Notes: generated by a model not told the origin, from the letters alone. A DNA stretch of 64,000 nucleotides from Gordonia terrae (GCF_001698225.1 NZ_CP016594.1:2046001-2110000), one strand, 5' to 3'. Counted from the first letter of the stretch, positions 1 to 8,854 are shown. Numbers and translations are program-made.

Positions 1-471
1 TGCCGACCCGATGGTCTCGTCGGGGTGCGCGGCGAGTCGCCGGATCGCCTCCTCACGATCGAAGTCGTCGGCGAGCAGGTCGGGACCGAGGTAGGCGAGC
101 GCCGCGTCCGGGTCGGCGAGGAGTTCGAGGACCCCCAGGTCGAAACCCACGGCCTCGTGGTCGGCAGTTCGCAGGACCGCACGCGCTTGATAGGCGGGCC
201 GCCGCCACCGTTGCCCGCGAGGATGAACGTGCCAGGCCCCCTCCATCTTCAGGTGCGAGTGGATGCTGACGGCGTCGCCGGCTCCCGGGCTGCTGTCGGC
301 GACGTCGATCAGCAGATGTTTGCCCACCGAGCGCACCGCCGACACCTCGCGTCCGGAGAGATCCGCGGTCGCCAGTGACGGGATGCGGAGGTCCGACGAC
401 TCGAGCACGCGACCGGCGAGACCGGCCCGCAGACGCGCCGCGGCGGCGAAGACGGTGTCGCCCTCAGGCAT
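1..471 (-). CDS. nei2: Fpg/Nei-family DNA glycosylase (Nei2), 5' part only
   Basis: This is the first 157 codons of a base-excision repair glycosylase/AP lyase that removes oxidised bases; the rest lies beyond the left window edge. The protein begins MPEGDTV, the family signature in which Pro2 (after Met removal) is the catalytic nucleophile and Glu3 the general acid. A conserved lysine follows in SVGKHLLIDV (Lys51), then SIHSHLKMEGAW (69-80), the N-terminal domain strand of Fpg/Nei proteins. The ATG at 471 lies 8 bases after the lhr stop, so the gene is probably co-transcribed with lhr. The same lhr-nei order is recalled for M. tuberculosis. The C-terminal zinc finger cannot be seen. Nei2 rather than Fpg is chosen because of the MPEGDT start (Fpg normally has MPELPE). 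Confidence 0.9.
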   Translation of the reverse strand, partial: MPEGDTVFAAAARLRAGLAGRVLESSDLRIPSLATADLSGREVSAVRSVGKHLLIDVADSSPGAGDAVSIHSHLKMEGAWHVHPRGQRWRRPAYQARAVLRTADHEAVGFDLGVLELLADPDAALAYLGPDLLADDFDREEAIRRLAAHPDETIGSA

Positions 472-479
472 CGCTCTCC

Positions 480-3400
480 TCAGGCATGATCACCGTAGCG
501 TAGCCGGATGCCGCGCGGGGTCGTCGAGAACCCGGCTTCGACGAGCACCTTGCCGAAGTCGGTGGCGCGCACCGGCTCCGAGTCGATGTGATCGATCGTC
601 AGGCGGGAGATCCGGCCGCGCCGAACCAGTGCGACCAGCGCCCCGGCCGCCGACTCCAGCCGCGGGATGGAATCGCTGAACGTGAGCAGCGTCTTGCCAC
701 CGCGCTCGACGAAGCACACGAGTTCGCCGTCGACGAGCACCACGAGCGCCCCCGGTTTGCGACCCGGGCGGTGTCCGGCCTCGGTGTCGCGGGACGGGGG
801 CCAGTCCAACGCCGCACCGAAGGGGTTGGCCGGGTCGGTCGCGGCCAGCACTGTCGCCTCGCGGGGCGGTTTGCGATCGGGGAGCGCATGCCGACGCAGC
901 TCGTCGACCGTGGCGGGCGAGGCGAACTGCGCCCCGCCGAGACCGTCGACGTAGTAGCCGCGGCGGACGTGTCCGTTGTCCTCGAAGACGGTGAGCGCCT
1001 TGTAGACCCGCGCGAATCCGCCGGTGACCTCTTCGGAGACGACGCTCCCGCGGGTGATCACGCCGTACCGGGTGAGCAGTTGGTCGCAGAGGCCCTGGGT
1101 GGCGATCGTCGGTTCGGTCGAGGGGTGGTGGAGGGCGAACCAGCGGCCGCTCGCGGTCGGGGACACCGGCGGTGACGTGGAGTGTTCGGTCAGGTACCGG
1201 GCGGACAGACGACCGGCGCGGAGGCGGGGCGCCCGCCCCCGTGCGCGATGAGCCGGGGCCGAGCGAGGGGCGGACGGGTTTCGTCGTGGCTGCAGGAGGG
1301 CCCGGACGGGCGCGAAGCTGTCGTTGCTGACCTGTCCCGCCCACACCAGGTCCCACAGAGCGGTCTCGATGTCGGCGGCAGGCGTCGTGGTGCCGGTGCT
1401 GATGTCGGCGGCGATCTGTGGGAAGCGCAGTGCGCCGCCGGGTTCGAGTGCGGCCGTGACCCCGTCGTGCACCGGGGTCGTGTCGATCTCGTCGGCGTCG
1501 GGCAGCGTGAGGACGGCGACGTCGGCCGGATGCAGCGCGACCCACCCGTCGGAGTTGCCGATCCGGCCGTGCCCCGACCAGATCACCTCGCCGGCGCTGA
1601 GCAGTTCGTCGAGCATCGGCGGCGCGTAGTCGGAGACCCGCGCGGGCAGGACCAGTGACTCCCATGCCGACGCCGGGAGCGGGAATCCGGCGAGCTGGTC
1701 GATGACGGTCGCGACCCCGTCCACGCCGCGCAATCGGGTCCCGGGCGAGGCGTGCTGCCAGTCGAGGAGAAAACGGGTGAGGACGTCGGTGCCGACCGGA
1801 GCGACCTCGGCGCGGCTCGCCGCGAGGGAGCCGCGTCGGATCTGCCCCAGCACGTCGGTGTGGCACCACTGGCCCTCCCGCGGAGTGGTGTCGCCACCCT
1901 CCGGCAGGAAATCGCCCTCGACGACGCGTCGTTCCGAGGCCAGGCGGTTCAGGGTGTCGCGCACGACCCCGGTCGCGATGCCCAGCGCCGCGGAGGCCTC
2001 GGGCACGCTGAACGGCCCGTGGGTACGGGCATACCGGCCGATCAGGTCCCCGACCGGATCGGGGACCGGTTCGAGAAAGGCCGCCGGGATACCCAGCGGT
2101 GCAGGGACTCCCAACGCATCCCGCAACCGCGCGGTGTCGTCGATTGCGGCCCACAGCGCGCGCGAGTTGTGGTTCACCGAGATGATCTGGCCGCTGCGGT
2201 GCAGCTCGGCGAGGACATCGGTCGCCGGCTCGTCGCCGCGGTACCGGGCCTCGACCTCCTGGGTGGTGAGGGGTCCCAGCCACCGCAGCAGGTCGACGAC
2301 ATCCTCGGCGTCGCGGGCCTGGCGTTCGGGAGACAGGCGTTGGAGACGGGCGATCACGTCGGCGATGACGGCCGGATCGAGGAGTTCGCGGAGGTCGACG
2401 CGACCGAGGAGTTGTGCCAGCAGGCTGGTGTCGAGCGAGAGCGCGGCCGCCCGGCGCTCGGCGAGCGGGGCGTCGTCGGCGTACATGAACGCCCCGACGT
2501 AGCCGAACAACAACGATGCGGCGAACGGTGACGGGCTCTGTGTCTCGGTCTCCACGACCCGGATGCGGCGTGTGCGGATGCGGGTCAGCAGATCGAGGAG
2601 GGCGGGGAGGTCGTAGACGTCCTGCAGGCACTCGCGGACGGCCTCGAGCACGATCGGGAAGTCGGGGAACTTGGAGGCGACGGACAGCAGTTGGGCGCTG
2701 CGCTGGCGCTGCTGCCACAGCGGAGCGCGCCGTCCGGGGTCGCGTCGCGGCAACAACAGTGCGCGAGCGGCGCATTCGCGGAACCGGGAGGCGAACATCG
2801 ACGAATCCGCGAGACCGTCGGTCACGAGCTGCTCGACCTCGTCCGGGTCGAGGAGGAACACGTCGGCGCCGGGCGGGGCGTCGTCGGTGTCGGGCATGCG
2901 CAGGATGATCCCGTCGTCGGAGGCCGTGGTGGCACCCTCGATGCCCAGGGTCTCCAGCAGGCGCTGCGAGATCGCGCTCGCCCAGGGTGCGTGGACACGT
3001 AAACCGTAGGGGGAGTGCAGGATCACCCGCCAGTCGCCGAGCTCGTCACGGAACCGCTCGACCACCAGGGTGCGGTCGGTGGGGAGGTGTCCGGTCGACT
3101 CCCGCTGCTCGGCGATGAGGGTCTCGAGGTTGGTGCGGGCGTTGTCGGTGAGGCCGAGGCGTGCGGCATGGTCGTCGAGCTTGCCGGGGTCGGCGATCGC
3201 ACCGGTGAACGCACCGATCGCGGCGCCGAGTTCGGCGGGGCGTCCGATCGCGTCGCCGATCCAGAACGGCAACCGGCCCGGCTGACCGAACGCGGGGGAG
3301 ACCAGGACGCGGTCGTGGGTGATGTCCTCGATCCGCCAGCTGGTCGCGCCGAGTGCGAAGACGTCGCCGACACGCGACTCGTAGACCATCTCCTCGTCGA

Positions 3401-5093
3401 GTTCGCCGACGCGCGTTGCCTTCTCGCCGACCATGAACACACCGAAGAGGCCGCGGTCGGGGATGGAACCGCCCGAGGTGACCGCGAGCCGCTGCGCTCC
3501 GCGCCGGCCGGTGATCACCCCGGCGTCGCGGTCCCAGTTCACCCGCGGGCGCAGTTCGGCGAACTCGTCCGACGGAAAACGACCCGCGATCAGGTCGAGG
3601 GTCGCGTCGAAGACGCCCCGGCCCAGTTCGCGATAGGGCGCCGCGCGGCGAATCACCTCGTACCAGTGGTCGACCTCGAGGTCGTCGACCGCGGCGGCCG
3701 CGATGGTCTGCTGGGCGAGGATGTCGAGGGGATTCTGCGGGACCTTGATCTCCTCGATCGCCCCGTCGAGCATGCGGCTCACCGTCACGGTGCAGTGCAG
3801 GAGATCGGTGCGGTGCTTCGGGTACAGGATGCCCTGGCTGATCTCGCCGACCTGGTGGCCGGCGCGGCCGATGCGCTGCAGCCCGCTGGCCACCGACGGC
3901 GGGGACTCCACCTGGATCACGAGGTCGACCGCGCCCATGTCGATGCCGAGTTCGAGGGAGCTGGTCGCGACGACGCAGGACAGGCGCCCGGCCTTCAGGT
4001 CGTCCTCGATCTGGGCGCGCTGCTCCTTGCTGACCGAGCCGTGATGCGCGCGGGCCAGGACGGGTTCGGCGCCCGAGCTCGCGCCGCTGCCCATGACGAA
4101 CGCGGGGGCGCCGCCGGCGACCGACGGATTGCCGGTCGGTTCGGCCGGCTGCCCGTGGCGTTCGGCGTGGATCTCGTTGAGCCGGGCGGTGAGTTTCTCG
4201 GCGAGGCGCCGGGAGTTGGCGAACACGATCGTCGCCCGGTTGGCCTCGATCTGGTCGACGATCGAGGCCTCGACGTACGGCCACAGCGACCCGGCGGTCG
4301 GGGAGAACGCGTCGTCGAGTGCGGCGGGGTCGGCATCGGACACCGGGGGTGGGATGTTGGCCATGTCCTCGACCGGGACATCGACGCGGAGGTCGAACGT
4401 CTTGTCGGCCTTGGGCTTGACCACCTGACACGGCGCGGCGCCGGACAGGAACCCCGCCACCACCTCCGGCGGCCGGACGGTCGCCGACAACCCGATCCGC
4501 TGCGCGGGCTTCTCGAGCAGCTCGTCGAGTCGTTCGAGGGTCAGCGCGAGGTGCGTACCGCGCTTGGTGGCGGCGACCGCGTGCACCTCGTCGACGATGA
4601 CGGCCTGGACGCCGGTGAGGCTCTCTCGCGCGGCCGACGTGAGCATCAGATACAGCGACTCCGGCGTCGTGATCAGGATGTCGGGCGGTGTCTTGACCAG
4701 TGCGCGGCGGTCCGCGGCGGAGGTGTCACCGGACCGGACGCCGACGGTGATGTTCGGTTCGGGCAGGTTGAGCTCCTGAGCCGCCCGCGTGATGCCGGTC
4801 AGCGGGGCCCGCAGGTTGCGTTCGACGTCGACGGCCAATGCCTTGAGCGGCGAGATGTAGAGGACCTTGGTGCCGGCGGGCCGCGAGTCCGGGTCGGCGG
4901 CGAGGCGGTCGAGGGCCCACAGGAACGCGGCGAGGGTCTTGCCCGATCCGGTGGGGGCGATGACCAAGGTGTGCGAGCCGTCGGCGATCGACGTCCACGC
5001 ACCCTTCTGCGCGGCGGTGGGAGCGGTGAAGGCGCCGGAGAACCACCGTCGGGTGGGGGCGGTGAAGCGGTCGAGCACCGAAGCGCGGGGCAT
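480..5093 (-). CDS. lhr: Lhr-type ATP-dependent DNA helicase
   Basis: A 1537-residue superfamily 2 helicase, the same length as the long Lhr proteins of E. coli and mycobacteria, which move 3' to 5' on single-stranded DNA in repair. Visible motifs are Walker A APTGSGKT (46-53), DEVH (168-171), the LSAT motif III and QRIGRAGHQVG (motif VI), followed by the long Lhr C-terminal region. The reading frame stays open upstream to about 5600, but the ATG at 5093 (MPRASVLDRF) is chosen because family homology starts there and upstream lies the divergent cobalamin riboswitch. It is followed after 8 bases by nei2, which supports a DNA repair role. No SOS box was noticed in front of it. Confidence 0.95.
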   Translation of the reverse strand: MPRASVLDRFTAPTRRWFSGAFTAPTAAQKGAWTSIADGSHTLVIAPTGSGKTLAAFLWALDRLAADPDSRPAGTKVLYISPLKALAVDVERNLRAPLTGITRAAQELNLPEPNITVGVRSGDTSAADRRALVKTPPDILITTPESLYLMLTSAARESLTGVQAVIVDEVHAVAATKRGTHLALTLERLDELLEKPAQRIGLSATVRPPEVVAGFLSGAAPCQVVKPKADKTFDLRVDVPVEDMANIPPPVSDADPAALDDAFSPTAGSLWPYVEASIVDQIEANRATIVFANSRRLAEKLTARLNEIHAERHGQPAEPTGNPSVAGGAPAFVMGSGASSGAEPVLARAHHGSVSKEQRAQIEDDLKAGRLSCVVATSSLELGIDMGAVDLVIQVESPPSVASGLQRIGRAGHQVGEISQGILYPKHRTDLLHCTVTVSRMLDGAIEEIKVPQNPLDILAQQTIAAAAVDDLEVDHWYEVIRRAAPYRELGRGVFDATLDLIAGRFPSDEFAELRPRVNWDRDAGVITGRRGAQRLAVTSGGSIPDRGLFGVFMVGEKATRVGELDEEMVYESRVGDVFALGATSWRIEDITHDRVLVSPAFGQPGRLPFWIGDAIGRPAELGAAIGAFTGAIADPGKLDDHAARLGLTDNARTNLETLIAEQRESTGHLPTDRTLVVERFRDELGDWRVILHSPYGLRVHAPWASAISQRLLETLGIEGATTASDDGIILRMPDTDDAPPGADVFLLDPDEVEQLVTDGLADSSMFASRFRECAARALLLPRRDPGRRAPLWQQRQRSAQLLSVASKFPDFPIVLEAVRECLQDVYDLPALLDLLTRIRTRRIRVVETETQSPSPFAASLLFGYVGAFMYADDAPLAERRAAALSLDTSLLAQLLGRVDLRELLDPAVIADVIARLQRLSPERQARDAEDVVDLLRWLGPLTTQEVEARYRGDEPATDVLAELHRSGQIISVNHNSRALWAAIDDTARLRDALGVPAPLGIPAAFLEPVPDPVGDLIGRYARTHGPFSVPEASAALGIATGVVRDTLNRLASERRVVEGDFLPEGGDTTPREGQWCHTDVLGQIRRGSLAASRAEVAPVGTDVLTRFLLDWQHASPGTRLRGVDGVATVIDQLAGFPLPASAWESLVLPARVSDYAPPMLDELLSAGEVIWSGHGRIGNSDGWVALHPADVAVLTLPDADEIDTTPVHDGVTAALEPGGALRFPQIAADISTGTTTPAADIETALWDLVWAGQVSNDSFAPVRALLQPRRNPSAPRSAPAHRARGRAPRLRAGRLSARYLTEHSTSPPVSPTASGRWFALHHPSTEPTIATQGLCDQLLTRYGVITRGSVVSEEVTGGFARVYKALTVFEDNGHVRRGYYVDGLGGAQFASPATVDELRRHALPDRKPPREATVLAATDPANPFGAALDWPPSRDTEAGHRPGRKPGALVVLVDGELVCFVERGGKTLLTFSDSIPRLESAAGALVALVRRGRISRLTIDHIDSEPVRATDFGKVLVEAGFSTTPRGIRLRYGDHA

Positions 5094-5129
5094 CTCTCCA
5101 CTATGTCTCACGCGTACGACAGAACGCGG

Positions 5130-5300
5130 TATAGAGTCATCCCACGCCTGTGCGGGGAATCCGGTGAGAGTCCGGAACGGTCGCGCCACTGTGAACGCTG
5201 CCCATATCGACACCGTAGATATGTCGACGCGGTCGACGTGTCGACATATCGACGCGGTCGATGGTGACGGGGTGACGTGAGTCAGGATGCCGTGCCGGCG
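5130..5300 (+). ncRNA. Cobalamin riboswitch upstream of cbtB
   Basis: The 5' leader of cbtB contains the conserved adenosylcobalamin aptamer core: GGGAATCCGGTGAGAGTCCG at about 5155-5174, CGCGCCACTGTGA at 5182-5194, and the B12 box GAGTCAGGATGCC at 5279-5291. Between them a variable arm forms a perfect 10-bp inverted repeat (ATATGTCGAC at 5219-5228, GTCGACATAT at 5240-5249). Known B12 riboswitches repress downstream genes when cobalamin is bound; here the targets are cobalt uptake genes. The 5' boundary is approximate. A covariance-model scan was not possible. Confidence 0.92.
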
Positions 5301-5326
5301 TGTAGCAGTCCTCCGGACTGCTACAC
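5300..5326 (+). promoter_or_regulatory. Perfect hairpin directly after the B12 box
   Basis: GTGTAGCAGTCC (5300-5311), loop TCC, GGACTGCTACAC (5315-5326): a perfect 12-bp stem with a 3-base loop. It starts immediately after the riboswitch aptamer and ends 40 bases before the cbtB ATG at 5367. It has no T-run, so a classical intrinsic terminator is not clear. It may be the expression platform or a structure that limits access to the ribosome binding site GAAAGGA near 5353. Confidence 0.7.
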
Positions 5327-5366
5327 CACGACATCTCCGACGCGAGATCGGCGAAAGGACCCCACC

Positions 5367-5603
5367 ATGACAGCTCCCCGCACTGTTGCAGCCGTACAGG
5401 CCGCCCCGGCCCGTGCCCTGCCCGTACCGAACCTGTCGGTCGCGAGTGCAGCCCTCTGGCTCAGCCTGACCGTGCTCCTGGCGGGTCTCGCCTACTACTT
5501 CCTCGGGTACGACCAGGGCGTCGTGTCCGTCTTCGGCTCCGACACCCACGTCCACGAGTTCGTGCACGACGCACGCCACTTCCTCGGCTTCCCCTGCCAC
5601 TGA
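5367..5603 (+). CDS. cbtB: CbtB, small histidine-rich cobalt transporter subunit
   Basis: A 78-residue protein with one membrane segment (about 29-47, LWLSLTVLLAGLAYYFLGY) and a metal-binding-like C-terminus rich in histidine (HVHEFVHDARHFLGFPCH). This layout is that of CbtB, which acts with CbtA in cobalt uptake for cobalamin synthesis. The ATG is preceded by GCGAAAGGA at suitable spacing. It lies directly under a cobalamin riboswitch and 41 bases before cbtA, so B12-repressed co-expression with cbtA is expected. Confidence 0.93.
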   Translation: MTAPRTVAAVQAAPARALPVPNLSVASAALWLSLTVLLAGLAYYFLGYDQGVVSVFGSDTHVHEFVHDARHFLGFPCH

Positions 5604-5644
5604 GCCGGCCTGACCGGCCGTATCCCACAGGAAGCCAAGTACAT

Positions 5645-6475
5645 ATGGAGAAGAAATTCATCGGCGCCGGCCTGCTCGCAGGTCTGATCGCCGGAATCGT
5701 CTCGTTCGTGTTCGCCCGGTTCTACCTCGAACCGGTCGTCGCCAAGGCCATCGACTACGAAGGCGCCCGCTCGGAGGCCGAGGAGGCACTGGCCCACGCC
5801 GCCGAACCGGGTGGCCACACGCACGGTGAGGGCGGCGAGCTGTTCACGCGGGCCATGCAGGAGAACCTCGGCGCCGGTGTCGGCAACGTCGTGTTCGCGG
5901 TGTGCATGGGTGCGTTCTTCGCGGTGGCGTTCACGGTGCTCTGGAGTCATCTCGGCAGTCGCCATCCCGCGACCGACCCGCGCGCGGTCGCGGGTGTGCT
6001 CGGCGCGATCGGTTTCGTCGCCGTGTTCGCCGTGCCGTTCTTCGCCTACCCGGCGAATCCGCCCGCCGTCGGCGACGACGACACCATCGGCGAGAGAACC
6101 GGAGCCTTCCTCACCATCAGTGTGGCGTCGGTGATCCTGGCCATCGCGGCCGTGGTCCTGGCGTTGTGGCTGCGTCCGCGGATCGGCGGATTCGTCTCGG
6201 CCGTCGCCGCTGTCGCCGCCTACCTGGCCGGCGTAGCGATCGTGCTCGCGTTCCTGCCGTCCTTCGCCGAGGTCCCCGAGCCGGTTCGCAACGACGCCGG
6301 TCAGATCGTGTTCCCGGGCTTCCCCGGTGACGTGATCGGGGACTTCCGGGTCTACGCCATCGCCAACCAGGTGATCCTGTGGACGGTTCTCACCGTGGTG
6401 TTCGCCCTGCTGCTGGGGGCGATGGCGCGCTCGCGTACCGCCGACCGCGCCCCGGCGGTCGCCGCCCAGCACTGA
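5645..6475 (+). CDS. cbtA: CbtA, membrane cobalt transporter subunit
   Basis: A 276-residue integral membrane protein with about six hydrophobic segments and a histidine-containing loop (GGHTHGEGGE, about 57-66) between the first two. Size and context fit CbtA of the CbtAB cobalt importer. It follows cbtB by 41 bases under the same cobalamin riboswitch. The next gene, 19 bases downstream, encodes a histidine-phosphatase-like protein that probably belongs to the same transcript. The start MEKKFIGAG is the only reasonable ATG. Confidence 0.92.
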   Translation: MEKKFIGAGLLAGLIAGIVSFVFARFYLEPVVAKAIDYEGARSEAEEALAHAAEPGGHTHGEGGELFTRAMQENLGAGVGNVVFAVCMGAFFAVAFTVLWSHLGSRHPATDPRAVAGVLGAIGFVAVFAVPFFAYPANPPAVGDDDTIGERTGAFLTISVASVILAIAAVVLALWLRPRIGGFVSAVAAVAAYLAGVAIVLAFLPSFAEVPEPVRNDAGQIVFPGFPGDVIGDFRVYAIANQVILWTVLTVVFALLLGAMARSRTADRAPAVAAQH

Positions 6476-6494
6476 GGCGGCGATCGTTTCGCGC

Positions 6495-6986
6495 ATGCAG
6501 ATCATCACCGCCGGTCGCACCGGCCCCAATCGGTCGGTGCGATTCGGCGGTGATCAGGTTCTGGACGAGCGGGGCCGCCGGGACGTGCTCCGCCTGGCCG
6601 CGACTTCCACGCGCACGGTCGGCAGTTGTGGTCCGGAGATCGCGACCCGGGAGACCGCCGAACTCCTGGGTGCCTCCGACGCCCTCGTCGACGACGCCCT
6701 GCGGACGCTGGACGTCGGAGCGTGGGCAGGCCGCACTCCGGAGGAGATCGATCCCGTCGAGCTCGGCGCGTGGTTCGCCGATCCCGGTGCCCGGCCACAC
6801 GGGGGCGAGAGCCTTGCGGATTTCGTCGGCCGCGTCCATCTCTGGCGCGACGGCCGCTCCGGGCTCGCCGACCGTTGGGTGGTGGTGGCGATGCCGGTGG
6901 CCCAGGCCCTGCTGTGCCCGGGCGTGGAGCGGTTCTTCGCCCACGAGGTCCGCCCGGCGACCATCTACACCTGCGCAAACACCTGA
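6495..6986 (+). CDS. Histidine-phosphatase-like protein lacking catalytic histidines
   Basis: A 163-residue protein that follows the phosphoglycerate mutase/CobC fold pattern: LDVGAWAGRTPEEI (about 74-87) matches the usual LDxGxWeGrT element, and GGESLADFVGRV matches the later GGES element. The N-terminal RHG motif, which carries the phosphorylated histidine, is replaced by AGRTGP, and the second histidine, normally in an SHG context, is replaced by AMPVAQALL. It is therefore probably not an active phosphatase (inference). Being third in the riboswitch-controlled cbtBA group, it may have a role in cobalt or cobalamin handling. No strong ribosome binding site is seen; GAGGCGG lies 14 bases upstream. 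Confidence 0.75.
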   Translation: MQIITAGRTGPNRSVRFGGDQVLDERGRRDVLRLAATSTRTVGSCGPEIATRETAELLGASDALVDDALRTLDVGAWAGRTPEEIDPVELGAWFADPGARPHGGESLADFVGRVHLWRDGRSGLADRWVVVAMPVAQALLCPGVERFFAHEVRPATIYTCANT

Positions 6987-7101
6987 TAGGAACAGATTCG
7001 CGACGGCGTACCTAGACATCGGCAGTGACTCCTGACACAGTTGGGGACGACAAAACTGAAACATGTTCGCCCCGGGCGGACACCGGTCTGGGAGTGTGAC
7101 G

Positions 7102-8328
7102 ATGTTCGAGTGGTCCGATGAAGATCTGATGGTTCGGGACGCCTTGCGGGCGTTCATCGACAAGGAGATCCGGCCCCATCTCGACGAACTCGAGTCCGGC
7201 GTCCTGCCGCCGTACGACATCACCCGCAAGCTGTTGTCGAGCTTCGGTGTCGATGCCATGGCCAAGGATGCGCTCGAGAAGGAGCTCGAGGCAGAAGCCA
7301 AGGGCGAGAAGAAGAAGTCCTCCGGCGATGGCGGCGGCATGGGCGGATCGATGTTCATGATGGTCAACATCGAGCTCGCGGGTGTGTGTCTGGGCCTCGT
7401 CGCGTCGCTGGGAGTGAGCATGGGGCTGACCGCCTCGACCATCCGCGGCAAGGGCACGCTCGCGCAGAAGAAGCGCTGGCTGCCCGAGTTGGTGACCATG
7501 GAGAAGGTCGGCGCCTGGGCGATCACCGAACCCGACTCCGGGTCGGATGCGCTCGGCGGCATGAAGACCACGGTTCGTCGTGACGGTGACGACTACATCC
7601 TCAACGGGCAGAAGACCTTCATCACGAACGGCCCCTACGCCGACACCATCGTCGTGTTCGCCAAGCTCGACGACGGCAGCGGAACGCCGATGCGCGACCG
7701 CAAGGTGCTGTCGTTCGTGCTGGACAAGGGTATGCCGGGGCTCACCCAGGGTAAGCCGTTCAAGAAGATGGGCATGATGAGTTCGCCGACGGGCGAGCTG
7801 TTCTTCGACAACGTGCGCGTCGGCAAGGACCGACTGCTCGGCGAGACCGAGGACACCGGTTCGGACGCGCGCGGATCCGAAGGCGCCAAGGCCGGTTTCA
7901 CCGCGGAGCGGGTCGGGATCGCCGCCCTCTCGCTGGGCATCATCAACGAGGCGCAACGGCTTTCGATCGACTACGCGAAGAACCGCAAGCTGTGGGGCCA
8001 GGAGATCGCACAGTTCCAGCTCATCCAGCTCAAGCTGGCCGAGATGGAGGTCGCGCGCATCAACGTCCAGAACATGCTCTTCAGTGCCCTCGAGCGGGGC
8101 AGGGCGGGCAAGCCGCTGAGCTTGTCCGAGGCGTCGGCGATGAAGCTGTACTCGTCCAAGGCGGCCACCGACGTCGCGATGGAGGCGGTGCAGTTGTTCG
8201 GCGGCAACGGTTACATGGCCGAGTACCGCGTGGAACAGCTTGCGCGCGATGCCAAGTCGCTCATGATCTACGCGGGGAGCAACGAGATCCAGGTGACCCA
8301 TGTCGCCAAGGGGCTGCTGCGGGGCTGA
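7102..8328 (+). CDS. Acyl-CoA dehydrogenase family protein
   Basis: A 408-residue flavoprotein with the acyl-CoA dehydrogenase three-domain layout. WAITEPDSGSDALGGMKT is the conserved FAD/substrate motif, QKTFITNGPYAD follows it, and the C-terminal helical domain ends with QLFGGNGYMAEY and ARDAKSLMIYAGSNEIQ. It would catalyse alpha,beta-dehydrogenation of an acyl-CoA with electron transfer flavoprotein as acceptor; chain length cannot be told. An unusual lysine- and glycine-rich insert (KGEKKKSSGDGGGMGG) lies near residues 66-81. The ATG at 7102 is preferred because GGGAG ends 7 bases before it; upstream in-frame starts lack such spacing. Confidence 0.9.
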   Translation: MFEWSDEDLMVRDALRAFIDKEIRPHLDELESGVLPPYDITRKLLSSFGVDAMAKDALEKELEAEAKGEKKKSSGDGGGMGGSMFMMVNIELAGVCLGLVASLGVSMGLTASTIRGKGTLAQKKRWLPELVTMEKVGAWAITEPDSGSDALGGMKTTVRRDGDDYILNGQKTFITNGPYADTIVVFAKLDDGSGTPMRDRKVLSFVLDKGMPGLTQGKPFKKMGMMSSPTGELFFDNVRVGKDRLLGETEDTGSDARGSEGAKAGFTAERVGIAALSLGIINEAQRLSIDYAKNRKLWGQEIAQFQLIQLKLAEMEVARINVQNMLFSALERGRAGKPLSLSEASAMKLYSSKAATDVAMEAVQLFGGNGYMAEYRVEQLARDAKSLMIYAGSNEIQVTHVAKGLLRG

Positions 8329-8334
8329 CGAACA

Positions 8335-8372
8335 GGCCCGGTCGTGTCGGACCATGCCGACACGATCGGGCC
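8335..8372. terminator. Bidirectional terminator hairpin
   Basis: GGCCCGGTCGTGTCGG (8335-8350) pairs with CCGACACGATCGGGCC (8357-8372) around the loop ACCATG; the 16-bp stem has one G-T pair. It sits between the convergent acyl-CoA dehydrogenase gene (stop 8328) and the small minus-strand gene (stop at 8377), as expected of a shared terminator. Confidence 0.8.
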
Positions 8373-8376
8373 GGGT

Positions 8377-8658
8377 TCAGGCGACCTCGTCGGCGCGCAC
8401 CTCGGGCGCCCGCGGCGTGGTACCGGGCGTCGGCGACACAAGCGTCAGGTGGTCCGGCTGTGCCAGGAAGTCCTCGATGTCGCGTCGAGCCGCCTTTTCG
8501 ATCAGCAACGGCACGAAAATCCTGACCTTGCAGTCGGCGAACCGTCCGTGAATGGCGCGCACACGAGCGTTGATGTCATCGACAGTCATAACCGGAAACC
8601 GTGCGATCAGGCGACGAATCACCTGTTCGACTTCGAGCATCTCCTCAACCCGAGCCAT
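8377..8658 (-). CDS. Small three-helix-bundle-type protein
   Basis: A protein of about 93 residues with the pattern EVEQVIRRLIARFP...FVPLLIEKAARRDI, which resembles small actinobacterial proteins annotated as three-helix bundle dimerisation domain proteins. Their function is not established. The frame stays open to 8808, but the N-terminal extension is arginine-rich and unlike the family, so the ATG at 8658 (MARVEEMLEVEQ) is proposed; the start is uncertain and a GTG two codons earlier is possible. It is divergent from ppk2 and convergent with the acyl-CoA dehydrogenase gene. Confidence 0.6.
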   Translation of the reverse strand: MARVEEMLEVEQVIRRLIARFPVMTVDDINARVRAIHGRFADCKVRIFVPLLIEKAARRDIEDFLAQPDHLTLVSPTPGTTPRAPEVRADEVA

Positions 8659-8810
8659 TGGCACATTCTGCGGGAAAACCTTTGCGGCTGCCGGCTCATC
8701 GGGGAAACGATTGGTCACGATCGAGCATGCGACGGTGTGCCCCGTACCGGCCACGACAATTGCGCGTCGTCTTCGTCGGTTACCGCGCGGATGTCTCGGA
8801 CGTGGCACAG

Positions 8811-8828
8811 AATGACCAGTTAGTCATT
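8811..8828. promoter_or_regulatory. Inverted repeat upstream of ppk2, possible operator
   Basis: AATGAC (8811-8816) and GTCATT (8823-8828) form a perfect 6-bp inverted repeat around CAGTTA. It lies 26 bases upstream of the ppk2 ATG in the divergent gap, a position suited to a dimeric repressor. The binding protein is unknown. Confidence 0.4.
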
Positions 8829-8854
8829 CGGTCCAGCCACGGGAGCGTACGGCC

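Noticed and set aside
3015..5267. 750-codon plus-strand open frame opposite lhr
   Set aside because: It is antisense to the well-supported lhr gene, has a glycine/arginine/aspartate-rich sequence with no family motif, and is the expected effect of high GC at third codon positions.
5094..5600. N-terminal extension of Lhr to an upstream start
   Set aside because: It would read through the cobalamin riboswitch and cbtB on the other strand, and family similarity begins at 5093.
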